Source: GCA-2746365 sp963711255 (GTDB taxonomy: Bacteria; Pseudomonadota; Gammaproteobacteria; SZUA-229). From it: a DNA stretch of 64,000 nucleotides. Within the stretch, counting starts at the first letter, position 1; each line of letters starts with the position of its first letter. This document shows positions 1-7,991 of this stretch, piece after piece. A program made the position numbers and the translations under genes. The stretch spans positions 28,508-92,507 of the forward strand of contig CAVQDO010000001.1 of NCBI GenBank assembly GCA_963711255.1, read 5' to 3'. Below the pieces are notes generated by a model. It saw only the letters and a program-made list of their open reading frames with translations. It was not told the DNA's origin and did no database searches.

Positions 1-338
1 CCCTGGTCCAGGTTGTCAAAAACAGACTTGTCATAGATTACCTGGTTTAAGTTTAATGAGTAACCCTGGCTGTCTGTATCAGCGCTGGTGGTAGTACCTG
101 ATATTTCAGTGTCTCGTTCGCCGCGGACGATGTTTGCATTAAATCCGAGCTGGGGAAGAATTGCCGCAGTACTTTGCGAGGATGCTTCGACAGCTGACTG
201 GTAGGTGGCATAAGCAACCTGGTAAGTAGTATCGTACTGCTGTGCCAGCTCCAGTGCTTCGCTTAAATCGAGTGCAGATACGTTAGCTGCTGCCGAACAG
301 ATAGCTATGCTCAAAATGTTTCGAGAAAGGTTTTTCAT
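1..338 (-). CDS. tolC: TolC-family outer membrane channel, N-terminal part (cut by window edge)
   Basis: Outer membrane efflux/secretion duct that works with periplasmic adaptors and inner-membrane pumps. Only about 112 codons are present; the 3' end lies beyond base 1. Translating the minus strand from the ATG at 336-338 gives a signal peptide (MKNLSRNILSIAICSAAANV then SA), followed by ALDLSEALELAQQYD and a stretch with an ILPQLGFNA motif. This is the usual start of TolC: the first helix of the outer membrane efflux protein repeat, then the first beta strand. The rhodanese and PIMT genes lie upstream on the same strand, an order known from several gammaproteobacteria. It could serve the RND pump at 26.5-31 kb, which has no outer membrane component of its own; that link is inference. 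Confidence 0.85.
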   Translation of the reverse strand, partial: MKNLSRNILSIAICSAAANVSALDLSEALELAQQYDTTYQVAYATYQSAVEASSQSTAAILPQLGFNANIVRGERDTEISGTTTSADTDSQGYSLNLNQVIYDKSVFDNLDQ

Positions 339-369
339 TGTATCTTCTGCCTGATAGATTTTGTTGTCG

Positions 370-705
370 TTAATAGGTAGCCATTGTGTTATCGACGGTT
401 TTTGCCCACTGATCAACGCCACCGGATAAATTTATGATATTGCTAAAGCCAGCCTGCTCCAGGTAACGGCCCACACTGCGGCTGCGAATTCCATGGTGGC
501 ATATAACCACTGTCTCACGCTCTGAATCAAGTGTTTCCATCGCAGCAGGGATAGTCGACATAGGAACCAGGACGCTGTTTTCAATTTTACAGACCTCGTA
601 TTCCCAGGGCTGGCGAACATCAAGCAGTAATGGCTGCAGCTGGCCTGTTTCATGTCCGCATTGGTCGAGGTGTGCTTTTAACTGCTGCGCACTAAATTCA
701 CGCAT
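370..705 (-). CDS. Single-domain rhodanese-like protein
   Basis: A 111-residue stand-alone rhodanese domain, probably cytoplasmic because no signal peptide is visible. Family hallmarks are LLLDVRQPWEYE near residues 27-37 and the active-site loop CHHGIRS at 69-75. Cys69 is the expected persulfide-carrying nucleophile, and the loop ends in the usual G-x-R-S form. SGGVDQW near the C-terminus is also typical. Such proteins move sulfane sulfur, but the acceptor cannot be read from the sequence. The gene sits 2 nt after the stop of the PIMT-like gene and about 30 nt before tolC, so the three are probably cotranscribed. The sulfurtransferase role is a family-level assignment. Confidence 0.88.
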   Translation of the reverse strand: MREFSAQQLKAHLDQCGHETGQLQPLLLDVRQPWEYEVCKIENSVLVPMSTIPAAMETLDSERETVVICHHGIRSRSVGRYLEQAGFSNIINLSGGVDQWAKTVDNTMATY

Positions 706-707
706 TG

Positions 708-1370
708 CTAGAATATAAATTTTTGTTTAACGGTTTCTATGATGGGTTCTATGGATGTTTCAAACAATTCATCCACCGTCCATTTGTTATTATCAGTACG
801 TGTAACCCGGTAGGCGGTCATTGCAGGTGCCTCGCCGGTGACGATGAATAGTCTGCCGCCAATTTTCAGCAGATTTTTATAACTGGCAGGAATGGTTTTC
901 ATGGCCGCTGTAATGGCAATAACATCGTAATTGCGTTTCTGGTTCCAGCCTTTCGATGCATCACCGGTAGAAAGGTTCACATTGTTAATATTCAGTGCCT
1001 GAAGATTTTTTTTCGCCATTTTGGTCATCTCTTCGTTGATATCAACGCTATCAACGTGGTTACCCAGTTTTGCCATGCAGGCGGTCAGGTAGCCGCTGCC
1101 AGTGCCAATTTCCAGCACCAGCTCGTCTTTCTGTATGTCCAGTTCCTGAAGAATACGGCCTTCTATGTTGGGGTTAGCCATATTGCAGGGGTGGTCTTCG
1201 AAGCTGCCGAGCGGGATACGGGTATCGACATAAGCCAGATTTTTGTACTCATCAGGTGCAAAAACTTCACGAGGAACGTCACTTATTACGTCCAGTACAC
1301 GGGCATTCAGCACATCCCACGGACGTACCTGCTGTTCAACCATATTAAATCGAGCTTTTTCGAAGTCCAT
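708..1370 (-). CDS. Protein-L-isoaspartate O-methyltransferase family protein
   Basis: A 220-residue SAM-dependent methyltransferase of the PIMT family. Members repair isoaspartyl residues by carboxyl methylation, but this tolC-linked subgroup is divergent and its substrate is uncertain. Motif I is clear at residues 86-94 (LEIGTGSGY), followed by an acidic strand (VDSVDINEEM). NMVEQQVRPWDVLN near residues 9-22 and VPREVFAP at 32-39 match the PIMT N-terminal region. The C-terminal strand with GGRLFIVTGEAP fits the fold. The ATG at 1368-1370 has an AGG-type ribosome site just upstream. It is the first gene of the pcm-like/rhodanese/tolC unit and is transcribed divergently from thiC. Confidence 0.85.
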   Translation of the reverse strand: MDFEKARFNMVEQQVRPWDVLNARVLDVISDVPREVFAPDEYKNLAYVDTRIPLGSFEDHPCNMANPNIEGRILQELDIQKDELVLEIGTGSGYLTACMAKLGNHVDSVDINEEMTKMAKKNLQALNINNVNLSTGDASKGWNQKRNYDVIAITAAMKTIPASYKNLLKIGGRLFIVTGEAPAMTAYRVTRTDNNKWTVDELFETSIEPIIETVKQKFIF

Positions 1371-1604
1371 AGAGCGCCTAACTTGTTTAGTTTAATCAAT
1401 AAATGTAGCGCATTCTAACCTGTGATGGCGTGACAGGGTAGGTATCAGACGCAGTTTTATAGTCTAATTCCCCTGAATTTTACACGGTTAAGTTATTTTT
1501 ATTGGCTGAAAAGTGAAATGACTTTCTGGTTGTGTCTTTATTGCCAGTCAGAATCGGGTATCATTGTGGTCTGTAATAATAATGTATCAATTCGGACAAA
1601 TTTT

Positions 1605-3497
1605 ATGAGTGCAATTCCGCAAGAATTTCTTGATCGTGCAGCTGAGCTGTCATCTGATTCCATTAAACCGCTAGATGGGTCTAAAAAGATATATGTCGAA
1701 GGCTCGCGTGCAGATATTCAGGTGCCTATGCGGGAAATTCATCTGGAAGATACTGCTTCCAGCTTTGGCGCAGAACCCAATCCGCCGATACCGGTTTATG
1801 ATACCTCGGGCCCATACACCGATCCCGATGTTCAGATTGATTTACTGAAAGGTCTTGCTGATGTCAGGGGCCAGTGGATTGAAGAGCGCGGAGACAGCGA
1901 AGCCCTGACGGGACCAAGTTCGGATTTTGGCCAGCAACGACAAAGTGATCCGGAGCTGGCGAATTTACGTTTTGAGCACATCCGTACGCCAAGGCGTGCC
2001 ATTAAGGGTAAAAATGTATCGCAAATGCATTATGCAAGACAGGGCATTATTACACCGGAAATGGAATATATTGCCATTCGCGAGAGCATGCGCCTGCAGG
2101 AACTGCGCGCGGATCCTGAATACAAAAAAGTAATGATGCAACATCCGGGAATGTCATTTGGTGCGAATTTGCCCCATGAAATAACTCCTGAGTTTGTTCG
2201 TGACGAAGTTGCCAGTGGTCGTGCCATCATTCCGGCAAATATTAATCACCCTGAACTGGAGCCGATGATTATCGGCCGTAACTTCCTGGTGAAGATTAAC
2301 GGTAACCTGGGAAATTCCGCGGTAACTTCAAGTATTACCGAAGAAGTCGAAAAAATGGTCTGGGGAATCCGATGGGGTTCCGATACCATCATGGATTTAT
2401 CTACCGGTAAAAATATACACGAAACCCGTGAATGGATTTTACGAAATTCACCGGTTCCTATCGGTACCGTACCAATTTACCAGGCGCTGGAAAAAGTTGG
2501 CGGTGTCGCCGAAGATCTAACCTGGGAAATATTCAAGGACACATTGATAGAGCAGGCCGAGCAGGGCGTGGATTACTTCACCATACATGCCGGCGTAAGG
2601 TTGAAATACGTTCCGATGACAGCAAAACGGGTTACCGGTATTGTTTCCCGTGGTGGTTCAATAATGGCGAAGTGGTGTCTTGCACATCATGAAGAAAGTT
2701 TCCTCTACACCCATTTTGAAGAAATTTGTGAAATCATGAAAGCTTATGACGTATCATTTTCTTTAGGCGATGGTTTACGTCCAGGCTCTATTGCAGATGC
2801 TAATGACGAGGCGCAGTTTGGTGAGCTTGAAACCCTGGGTGAACTGACTAAAATTGCATGGCAACATGATGTGCAGGTTATGATCGAAGGCCCCGGGCAT
2901 GTACCGATGCAAATGATCAAGGAGAACATGGATAAGGAGCTCGAAGAATGTTACGAAGCGCCATTCTATACATTAGGGCCGTTAACAACAGATATCGCTC
3001 CTGGCTATGATCATATCACTTCCGGTATCGGTGCTGCACAAATCGGCTGGTATGGTTGCGCCATGTTATGTTACGTCACACCGAAAGAACATTTAGGTTT
3101 ACCCAATAAAGAAGATGTTCGTGTTGGTATTATCACCTATAAAATTGCCGCACATGCTGCGGATCTTGCTAAAGGGCATCCCGGTGCACAGATACGCGAT
3201 AATGCTATGTCCAAGGCGCGTTTTGAATTTAGATGGCAGGATCAGTTCAAGCTTGCACTGGATCCGGAGCGAGCTCGTGAATATCACGATGAAACCATGC
3301 CGAAAGATGCACATAAAGTAGCGCACTTCTGTTCTATGTGCGGGCCGAAATTCTGCTCAATGAAAATATCTCAGGACGTGAGAGATTACGCTGCCGAAAA
3401 CGGGTTTGATAAAATTGAGATTGCACTGGATGAAGGCATGAAAGCGAAATCGGAAGAGTTTAAGAAAGCGGGCTCGGAGATATACAGTAAAGCCTGA
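1605..3497 (+). CDS. thiC: Phosphomethylpyrimidine synthase ThiC
   Basis: Radical-SAM enzyme that converts aminoimidazole ribotide to hydroxymethylpyrimidine phosphate in thiamine biosynthesis. The frame is open from 1518, but family alignment places the start at the ATG at 1605 (MSAIPQEFLDRAAELSSD), giving 630 residues. KKIYVEGSRADIQVPMREI corresponds to the conserved N-terminal block. The C-terminus carries CSMCGPKFCSM, the Cx2Cx4C ligand set of the [4Fe-4S] cluster. Internal blocks such as MIEGPGHVPMQ and PFYTLGPLTTDIAPGYDH are canonical. A strong terminator follows at 3524-3549, so it looks monocistronic. I did not find a recognisable TPP riboswitch in the 234-nt leader. Confidence 0.97.
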   Translation: MSAIPQEFLDRAAELSSDSIKPLDGSKKIYVEGSRADIQVPMREIHLEDTASSFGAEPNPPIPVYDTSGPYTDPDVQIDLLKGLADVRGQWIEERGDSEALTGPSSDFGQQRQSDPELANLRFEHIRTPRRAIKGKNVSQMHYARQGIITPEMEYIAIRESMRLQELRADPEYKKVMMQHPGMSFGANLPHEITPEFVRDEVASGRAIIPANINHPELEPMIIGRNFLVKINGNLGNSAVTSSITEEVEKMVWGIRWGSDTIMDLSTGKNIHETREWILRNSPVPIGTVPIYQALEKVGGVAEDLTWEIFKDTLIEQAEQGVDYFTIHAGVRLKYVPMTAKRVTGIVSRGGSIMAKWCLAHHEESFLYTHFEEICEIMKAYDVSFSLGDGLRPGSIADANDEAQFGELETLGELTKIAWQHDVQVMIEGPGHVPMQMIKENMDKELEECYEAPFYTLGPLTTDIAPGYDHITSGIGAAQIGWYGCAMLCYVTPKEHLGLPNKEDVRVGIITYKIAAHAADLAKGHPGAQIRDNAMSKARFEFRWQDQFKLALDPERAREYHDETMPKDAHKVAHFCSMCGPKFCSMKISQDVRDYAAENGFDKIEIALDEGMKAKSEEFKKAGSEIYSKA

Positions 3498-3523
3498 TTG
3501 TTTTTTTAAATTTAATGACAAAT

Positions 3524-3549
3524 AAAAAGCCCGCATCCGCGGGCTTTTT
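3524..3549 (+). terminator. Rho-independent terminator after thiC
   Basis: Perfect 11-bp stem: AAAAAGCCCGC at 3524-3534 and its complement at 3539-3549, with a 4-nt ATCC loop and a terminal T5. The A-run on the left arm makes it usable from the opposite strand too, so it could also end transcription of the convergent gene at 3631-3987. Confidence 0.9.
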
Positions 3550-3630
3550 ATTGATTCAAATTAACTGTTTCTATGTCTGGTTGTTAATGTGCAGAGCCGT
3601 CCTTGGTGTTATCAAAAAATTCATTCCGAC

Positions 3631-3987
3631 TTATTGTTCGGCGTCCATGGAATTACTATCTACAGCTGTATCTTCAGTTACACTCTCTTCACGAACAGTT
3701 TCTGTACAAACCCATCCCCAGGATTCCAGTTTGGAAATAAAACCTTTGGCTTTTTCTTCACAAAAAGAATCATCGTTTTCTGCATTCCATAAAACCTGGT
3801 CTTCAACGCCTTCGGTCTGTTTCTTGTAAACCACATTACATGGAACAGGTTCTGATGTTGTTCGCTCTATATGTATTTCGCGAACATCATTATTTTTACT
3901 GCAGCTCCATGAATCGGCGTAAGCATTGATGGGTAAAACAAATGATGCAACGGCTAAAATGTAAAAGGTACGTTTGATCATGCGCAT
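3631..3987 (-). CDS. Small secreted cysteine-containing protein of unknown function
   Basis: A 118-residue protein with a clear signal peptide (basic MRMIKR, hydrophobic core to about residue 20, probable cleavage at AYA/DS). The mature part has four cysteines, in WSCSKN, VPCNVVYKK, SFCEEKA and WGWVCTE, that could form two periplasmic disulfides. The tail is acidic and Ser/Thr-rich. The pattern is familiar from uncharacterised gammaproteobacterial periplasmic proteins, but I cannot name a family with confidence. An ATG two codons downstream is an alternative start. It converges with thiC and shares its terminator region. Confidence 0.7.
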   Translation of the reverse strand: MRMIKRTFYILAVASFVLPINAYADSWSCSKNNDVREIHIERTTSEPVPCNVVYKKQTEGVEDQVLWNAENDDSFCEEKAKGFISKLESWGWVCTETVREESVTEDTAVDSNSMDAEQ

Positions 3988-4241
3988 AATAATTATCTCT
4001 TATTGTTATTTGTAAGACTCAATGTAGATGAGCTTCTCAATATTGCATTATTGCGAGAGGCTACACAAGGCTGCTTTTTAATGATGGCTATGGGTTTTGA
4101 AATAGATGCTTCAGCTCCTGCTGCTAATAATGAGGCGCTGTTTTATTAGAGTCGATCTAATAGTTGTAAATAATTAAGTGACTAATGAATAGTTTCTGCT
4201 CAGTTAGTATTGAATTAGCATTAGTATATTATTAATGACCA

Positions 4242-4823
4242 ATGTTTGGCTTGTGCTCTATTCGCAAAAGGTTACTTGCTAAGCTGTATAACAGGGTAGA
4301 TGACAGCTTGTATGTACACGCTGTACCCAGTATTCCACAGGAAGCAATAGATGTACTGAATGGCTTGTGGGTAGGTACAGGCTCATGTGGAAACGCGGTT
4401 TATCATGATAAAGCCATGTACGTATGCAATACCTATGACGATAACCGATGATGCGAAACCAGAAGTTTTGTCGAGACTTTCAGCATCGCTGCGTGCTGGT
4501 CTGTACCTGTGCATAATGATTTAAATGAAGTTATAGGTACATTTGCGCTATCCAGTTTTAACGTTCGTCAACCTTCAAACTTCCAGTGTAAATTATTAAA
4601 TATCTGTGCATCAGTCGCCGGTATACTATTCCAGAAAGCAAATATCTGCAGCAAAGTACGCAATGGGAAAAAGAATCTCTGCGTTCAGAAAAACCGGAAT
4701 CTATTGGTGTTCTTGCAGGTGGTATCGCACACGATTTCAATAATTTTCCAGGCATTGTTATTGGCAATATCGAAATGACAGAACGCAGTGCCAATCTGGA
4801 TAAAAACCCCGTTCCTACATGTT
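4242..4823 (+). pseudogene. Decayed GAF-domain sensor histidine kinase
   Basis: Three short frames together recall one GAF/HisKA protein. The segment 4242-4451 reads LYNRVDDSLYVHAVPSIP and then LNGLWVGTGSCGNAVYHDKA, matching the GAF segment usually written as PSLP..Y..A..G..IGP..GSCGTAAY. In another frame around 4482-4560 comes ACWSVPVHNDLNEVIGTFAL, the next GAF strand pair. In a third frame, 4671-4822, comes ESIGVLAGGIAHDFNN followed by IVIGNIEMTERS, a HisKA H-box with its phosphorylatable His. Stops separate the pieces, there is no ATP-binding domain, and no single start reads through. It is a remnant of a membrane-independent or hybrid kinase, not a working gene. Confidence 0.8.
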
Positions 4824-4946
4824 AGCCGCAGCTAAAGCTTCAAGTGTATTTACTTACAGTAAAGAGAAATTACTTTCCCTTAAAAATTATTTACAGTATC
4901 AGAATGAAGTACACTATGAATAAGTAAATGTACTGCGAGTTATAGA

Positions 4947-5708
4947 GTGAGCAATAAAAAAATACTTTTTCAGGAAGCAGTAAATGACGACTTGATAGAA
5001 GTCTGGCAACAGCAGCAATGTCGTAGCCTGAAAATTAATTCGATTGAACAGTCAAGTATTGATGTTGATCACCCGGGTCATTTGACCACTCATCTATATT
5101 CAGCATTTCTTGCCGCACTGCTCTTTATTGATATGCCCGAGAAGGTATTACTGGCCGGGTTGGGCGGTGGCGCACTTGCGCGTTATATCTATCATATCAA
5201 TCCGGATATTAAGGGTGATGCCATTGAAATCAATGAAACCGTGGCTAAGCTGGCAACACGTTATTTTCAATTTCCGGAGCTGAACTGGCGTATACATATT
5301 GATGATATTAGAAACTGGCGGGGAAGTAGTTATGATTTGATTGTGATGGATATTGCTGATATGGAAATAACGCCATCCTGGTTGATCAGCGAAACATTCA
5401 TGGCAAATATAAAAAAACAGCTGTCTGCACATGGAGTTCTGGTTATTAATCTTTTACCGTCGGACGCAAACGCATTTAGCGAAAGTGTGAAGCTTATTCG
5501 CAAGGTCTATCACAGAAAAACATTATGCATGGCTGTTCCTGGCCATAACAGCATTCTGGTTTTTGCCTTCAGGCAGAAACCAGTTTATAGCGCCTTAGCT
5601 GCAATCAGGCACAGGGTAATGAAATTAAGCGAAACCTGGGAAATTGATTTTGATGTTTCGCTTGATCAGCTGATAAAAGATAACCCGCCAGGCAGTGGCA
5701 TTTTTTAG
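4947..5708 (+). CDS. Spermidine synthase-like SAM-fold protein
   Basis: A 253-residue protein with the spermidine-synthase/class I methyltransferase fold. The nucleotide loop is VLLAGLGGGALARYIY (about residues 67-82), followed by the acidic strand DAIEIN. YDLIVMDIADMEI occupies the position of the catalytic strand in SpeE. It lacks the usual D-x-S-D-P gate loop of true polyamine synthases, so transferase activity on putrescine is doubtful. It may be one of the many SpeE-like proteins of unknown substrate. The start is a GTG at 4947, because no in-frame ATG fits the conserved N-terminus. It converges with the hydrolase gene at 5750. Confidence 0.75.
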   Translation: MSNKKILFQEAVNDDLIEVWQQQQCRSLKINSIEQSSIDVDHPGHLTTHLYSAFLAALLFIDMPEKVLLAGLGGGALARYIYHINPDIKGDAIEINETVAKLATRYFQFPELNWRIHIDDIRNWRGSSYDLIVMDIADMEITPSWLISETFMANIKKQLSAHGVLVINLLPSDANAFSESVKLIRKVYHRKTLCMAVPGHNSILVFAFRQKPVYSALAAIRHRVMKLSETWEIDFDVSLDQLIKDNPPGSGIF

Positions 5709-5723
5709 CAGCGTTATATTTTG

Positions 5724-5762
5724 CAGTAGTCTATCTTAAAGAAATAAGGCTACTGTGTTTTT
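5724..5762 (+). terminator. Possible terminator between convergent genes
   Basis: CAGTAGTCT at 5724-5732 pairs with AGGCTACTG at 5747-5755 (one G-T pair), with a 14-nt loop and a T-rich run after it. The right arm overlaps the last codons of the opposite-strand hydrolase gene. The stem is weak. Confidence 0.4.
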
Positions 5763-6658
5763 ATGAAATCGACCGCTGTCTCGATTGTTTCAGGATCGCG
5801 TAATATTCGGCGGTGACCAAGTTTACTGGTTTTAATAAAACGTGCTTTACTCCATGCACTGGCTATTGCCTGTCCTTCTTGCCAGGGAACATCGATATCA
5901 TCAACATCGTGAATAACCATTGCAGGTATATTCAGCTTGCGTACATTATTTTCCATCGATGTCTGCTGCCAGATATCTTCACCGAACTTTTTCTCAATGC
6001 ACAGCATTAATTCTTTTTCGACATTTGCGGGAATGCTTAATGCGTTAGCGAACTTGCCTACCAGTCCGGCAGTTTCTGCGGGTGGCGATATATTGACGAC
6101 ACTAGAAACGACAAGCCCTTTTTTCATTGCTATTGCCAGGCAGGGGCCTCCAAAAGAATGCGTGATAACCGACGCAAAGGGACCATATTTTTTGTCCAGT
6201 GCCAGTATGGTGCTGGCAATTTCATAAATATTGGTATTTTTACCGCTGCTTCTGCCATGCGCAGGCGCGTCAAAGCTTAGTACGCGAAAACCGCTGTCTA
6301 TTAAGGGGGCAACAAATGAACCAAGCTGGGTGCCTCGCCCGCTCCAGCCATGTACCAGCAGGACTGTTTTGCCTGAACTGCCCCAGCGGTAGCTGGTGAT
6401 GTTTTTGTTATCAACGACTAGCTGTTCAATTGTTGCTGTTTGCTCCGCAGTGAGTTCGGATTCCGGGACCTTGTAGCGTGGCGGTGTTAGCCAGAGGCGA
6501 TAGGCTGCACAGCCAGCGAGCCCTGGCGAGATCAGGCCACCTATTTTAAAAGCTATACGGAAAAGTTTTAATAGCAGCGGAACGCGGGGGGATTTGCTGT
6601 TATTGCCTGAACCAGTGACGGGTTTTGTATGCATTGTTTGTTTGGTGTTGCTGGACAT
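5750..6658 (-). CDS. Alpha/beta hydrolase
   Basis: A 302-residue serine hydrolase of unknown substrate. A basic N-terminal stretch leads into a hydrophobic helix (LFRIAFKIGGLISPGLAG), which may anchor it to the inner membrane. The oxyanion region is LLVHGWSGRGTQ, followed by the strand RVLSFDAPAHGRSSG. The nucleophile elbow reads THSFGG instead of the commoner GxSxG: Gly-1 is replaced by Thr and the Ser is kept. The acid is probably in HDVDDIDVP and the base is the His in KLGHRRIL. It is transcribed divergently from an HxlR regulator across a perfect palindrome, so induction by that regulator's ligand is likely. Confidence 0.82.
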   Translation of the reverse strand: MSSNTKQTMHTKPVTGSGNNSKSPRVPLLLKLFRIAFKIGGLISPGLAGCAAYRLWLTPPRYKVPESELTAEQTATIEQLVVDNKNITSYRWGSSGKTVLLVHGWSGRGTQLGSFVAPLIDSGFRVLSFDAPAHGRSSGKNTNIYEIASTILALDKKYGPFASVITHSFGGPCLAIAMKKGLVVSSVVNISPPAETAGLVGKFANALSIPANVEKELMLCIEKKFGEDIWQQTSMENNVRKLNIPAMVIHDVDDIDVPWQEGQAIASAWSKARFIKTSKLGHRRILRDPETIETAVDFIKTQ

Positions 6659-6709
6659 AGTTACTGCCTCCGTTGCATTTTTTCCATTGGTATTTAACTT
6701 CTGGCTGTG

Positions 6710-6750
6710 TACACCTATAAAAGTTTCATAATGAAACTTTTATAGGTGTA
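6710..6750. promoter_or_regulatory. 41-bp perfect palindrome, candidate HxlR operator
   Basis: Twenty-base arms at 6710-6729 and 6731-6750 are exact reverse complements around a single central A at 6730. The arms begin TACACCTATAAAAG. The site lies between the divergent hydrolase and HxlR genes, about 50 nt from each start. HxlR-family winged-helix dimers bind such dyads and usually control a divergent neighbour, so an operator is the simplest reading. It lacks a following T-run, and no upstream gene needs a terminator here. Confidence 0.65.
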
Positions 6751-6802
6751 ACTTAATCATACTAAGTTGCATAAAGCAACTAAAAATGGCTATAGTAAGG
6801 TA

Positions 6803-7330
6803 ATGAAACACAACAAGCTTGATGATCTGAATTGCTCGATTGCCAATGCACTCGACCTGATAGGGGAATGGTGGACAATTTTAATTCTTCGCGAGGCCTT
6901 TTTTGGTACTCGCCGGTTTGAAGATTTCCAGCAGCATCTCGGCATCGCCCGGAATATCCTCACCACACGCCTGCGAAAACTCTGTGATAGTGGCGTATTA
7001 CAGCGGGTTCCGATTAAAGAGGGTGCTAAGCGCCATGAATATAAACTAACCTCGATGGGCCGCGATTTATACCCGACCCTTATTGCTCTGACCCAGTGGG
7101 GTGACCGCTGGCTGCATGAGGACAAATCACCGGTCAGGTTTGTCGAACATGCCACGGGCGATGAAATCCAGCCGGTATCGATATTATCCCGCCAGGGTAA
7201 GGTACTGGATGCGCGTGATTTAGTCCTGCTTCCGGGGCCTGGTGCAACAGCCGATACTAAAGAGCGCCTGCGTTTACTCCACCAGGCCTGGGAAAAGCAT
7301 ATCAGCCAGATGAACAAACCTGAAGAATAA
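6803..7330 (+). CDS. HxlR-family winged-helix transcriptional regulator
   Basis: Dimeric DNA-binding regulator. The ATG at 6803 gives 175 residues (MKHNKLDDLNCSIANAL); an in-frame TTG at 6767 would add 12 residues and overlaps the operator zone, so I prefer 6803. HxlR hallmarks are CSIANALDLIGEWWTILILREAF, RRFEDFQQHLGIARNILTTRL (recognition helix) and the wing KRHEYKLTSMGRDLYPTL. The usual initial Cys is present. A C-terminal extension of about 60 residues (FVEHATGDEIQPV onward) makes it longer than typical 110-residue members; it resembles a ligand or dimer tail seen in some HxlR proteins. It probably represses the divergent hydrolase and itself through the palindrome. Confidence 0.92.
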   Translation: MKHNKLDDLNCSIANALDLIGEWWTILILREAFFGTRRFEDFQQHLGIARNILTTRLRKLCDSGVLQRVPIKEGAKRHEYKLTSMGRDLYPTLIALTQWGDRWLHEDKSPVRFVEHATGDEIQPVSILSRQGKVLDARDLVLLPGPGATADTKERLRLLHQAWEKHISQMNKPEE

Positions 7331-7431
7331 GCTGGCAAGGAAACCTGGACTATGACATTAGAGTCAACATGTAATATGCGCAACAGCCTGATTATACAGG
7401 CGTTACTATTATTGAGCTGTCGCCGGAGCCG

Positions 7432-7671
7432 GTGCTGAAAGATTATTTGCAGGCGATGGAGCTGGCTAATAAAGAGGCGGAAAAGGCCATCGGCGATCAT
7501 ATGCTGCTTTCCTGGTATGACCGGGATCGTGATTTCGAATCCCCGCAACACGCCAGCGAATGCCATGTGAACAGTGCCATACCGGGTTATATTGATTATG
7601 CCCTGTACCACGGCGCAACAGTAAAAATTGATATAGAGCGGGGACGGCTCCTATTTTTACCTGGTGATTGA
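7432..7671 (+). CDS. Small AF1514-like protein, start unclear
   Basis: A short acidic protein with HMLLSWYDRDRDFESPQHASEC and YALYHGATVKID. These features recall the small AF1514/DUF5619 family of unknown function, known to me from archaea and bacteria. From the GTG at 7432 it has 79 residues, but the same frame is open back to 7375 and encodes GVTIIELSPEP, which looks like the family's first strand. No ATG, GTG or TTG lies in that upstream part. Either the first strand is lost, a rare start codon is used, or a frameshift separates it from the ATG at 7376. It is downstream of the HxlR gene on the same strand. Confidence 0.5.
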   Translation: MLKDYLQAMELANKEAEKAIGDHMLLSWYDRDRDFESPQHASECHVNSAIPGYIDYALYHGATVKIDIERGRLLFLPGD

Positions 7672-7991
7672 TTTTTAAATGAATAATCCTGTTAAGTTTG
7701 CACTCCGTCACCTTGTTTGAGTGATTAAACTAACAAATAAAGCGTTCGCTTTCCCACCCTCTTTTCTACTGTAAGCAGTGCTTTCTGATTGCGGTAGCCG
7801 GCCACGGTCTTAATCCCGCAAGTAGTGATATCAGTTAAAACGGCAGTCTTTCTGCCACGTTCAGCAGATCATAGATAAACGCGATATAAATTAAAGTTTC
7901 CCGCATAAACGTCGATGTGAATATCAGACTGCTTACTGTAAGCGTCAGTAATAGCGACAAGGTAAAGAATATTAATTGCGGAGAAATATAA
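7672..7991 (+). other. Intergenic leader of the chemotaxis cluster
   Basis: About 320 nt without a credible gene. It holds the sigma-28-like promoter at 7892-7918 and a 13-nt palindrome GCTTACTGTAAGC at 7931-7943. A related inverted piece (CTGTAAGCAGTGCTT) sits near 7770. A GGAG ribosome site precedes the cheY ATG. I see no clear terminator for the upstream gene. Confidence 0.5.
7892..7918 (+). promoter_or_regulatory. Sigma-28 (FliA)-like promoter before cheY
   Basis: TAAAGTTT at 7892-7899, an 11-nt spacer, then GTCGATGT at 7911-7918. The FliA consensus is TAAAGTTT-N11-GCCGATAA: the -35 matches fully, the spacing is exact and the -10 matches five of eight bases. It lies about 75 nt before the cheY start. 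This would tie the cluster to flagellar gene expression. Confidence 0.55.

Noticed and set aside
1371..1604. TPP riboswitch in the thiC leader
   Set aside because: The leader has no CTGAGA or ACCTGA-like THI box blocks in the right order, so I do not call one.
6790..7611. 273-codon minus-strand frame opposite the HxlR gene
   Set aside because: Arg/Ser-rich composition and full overlap with a conserved regulator mark it as an antisense shadow.
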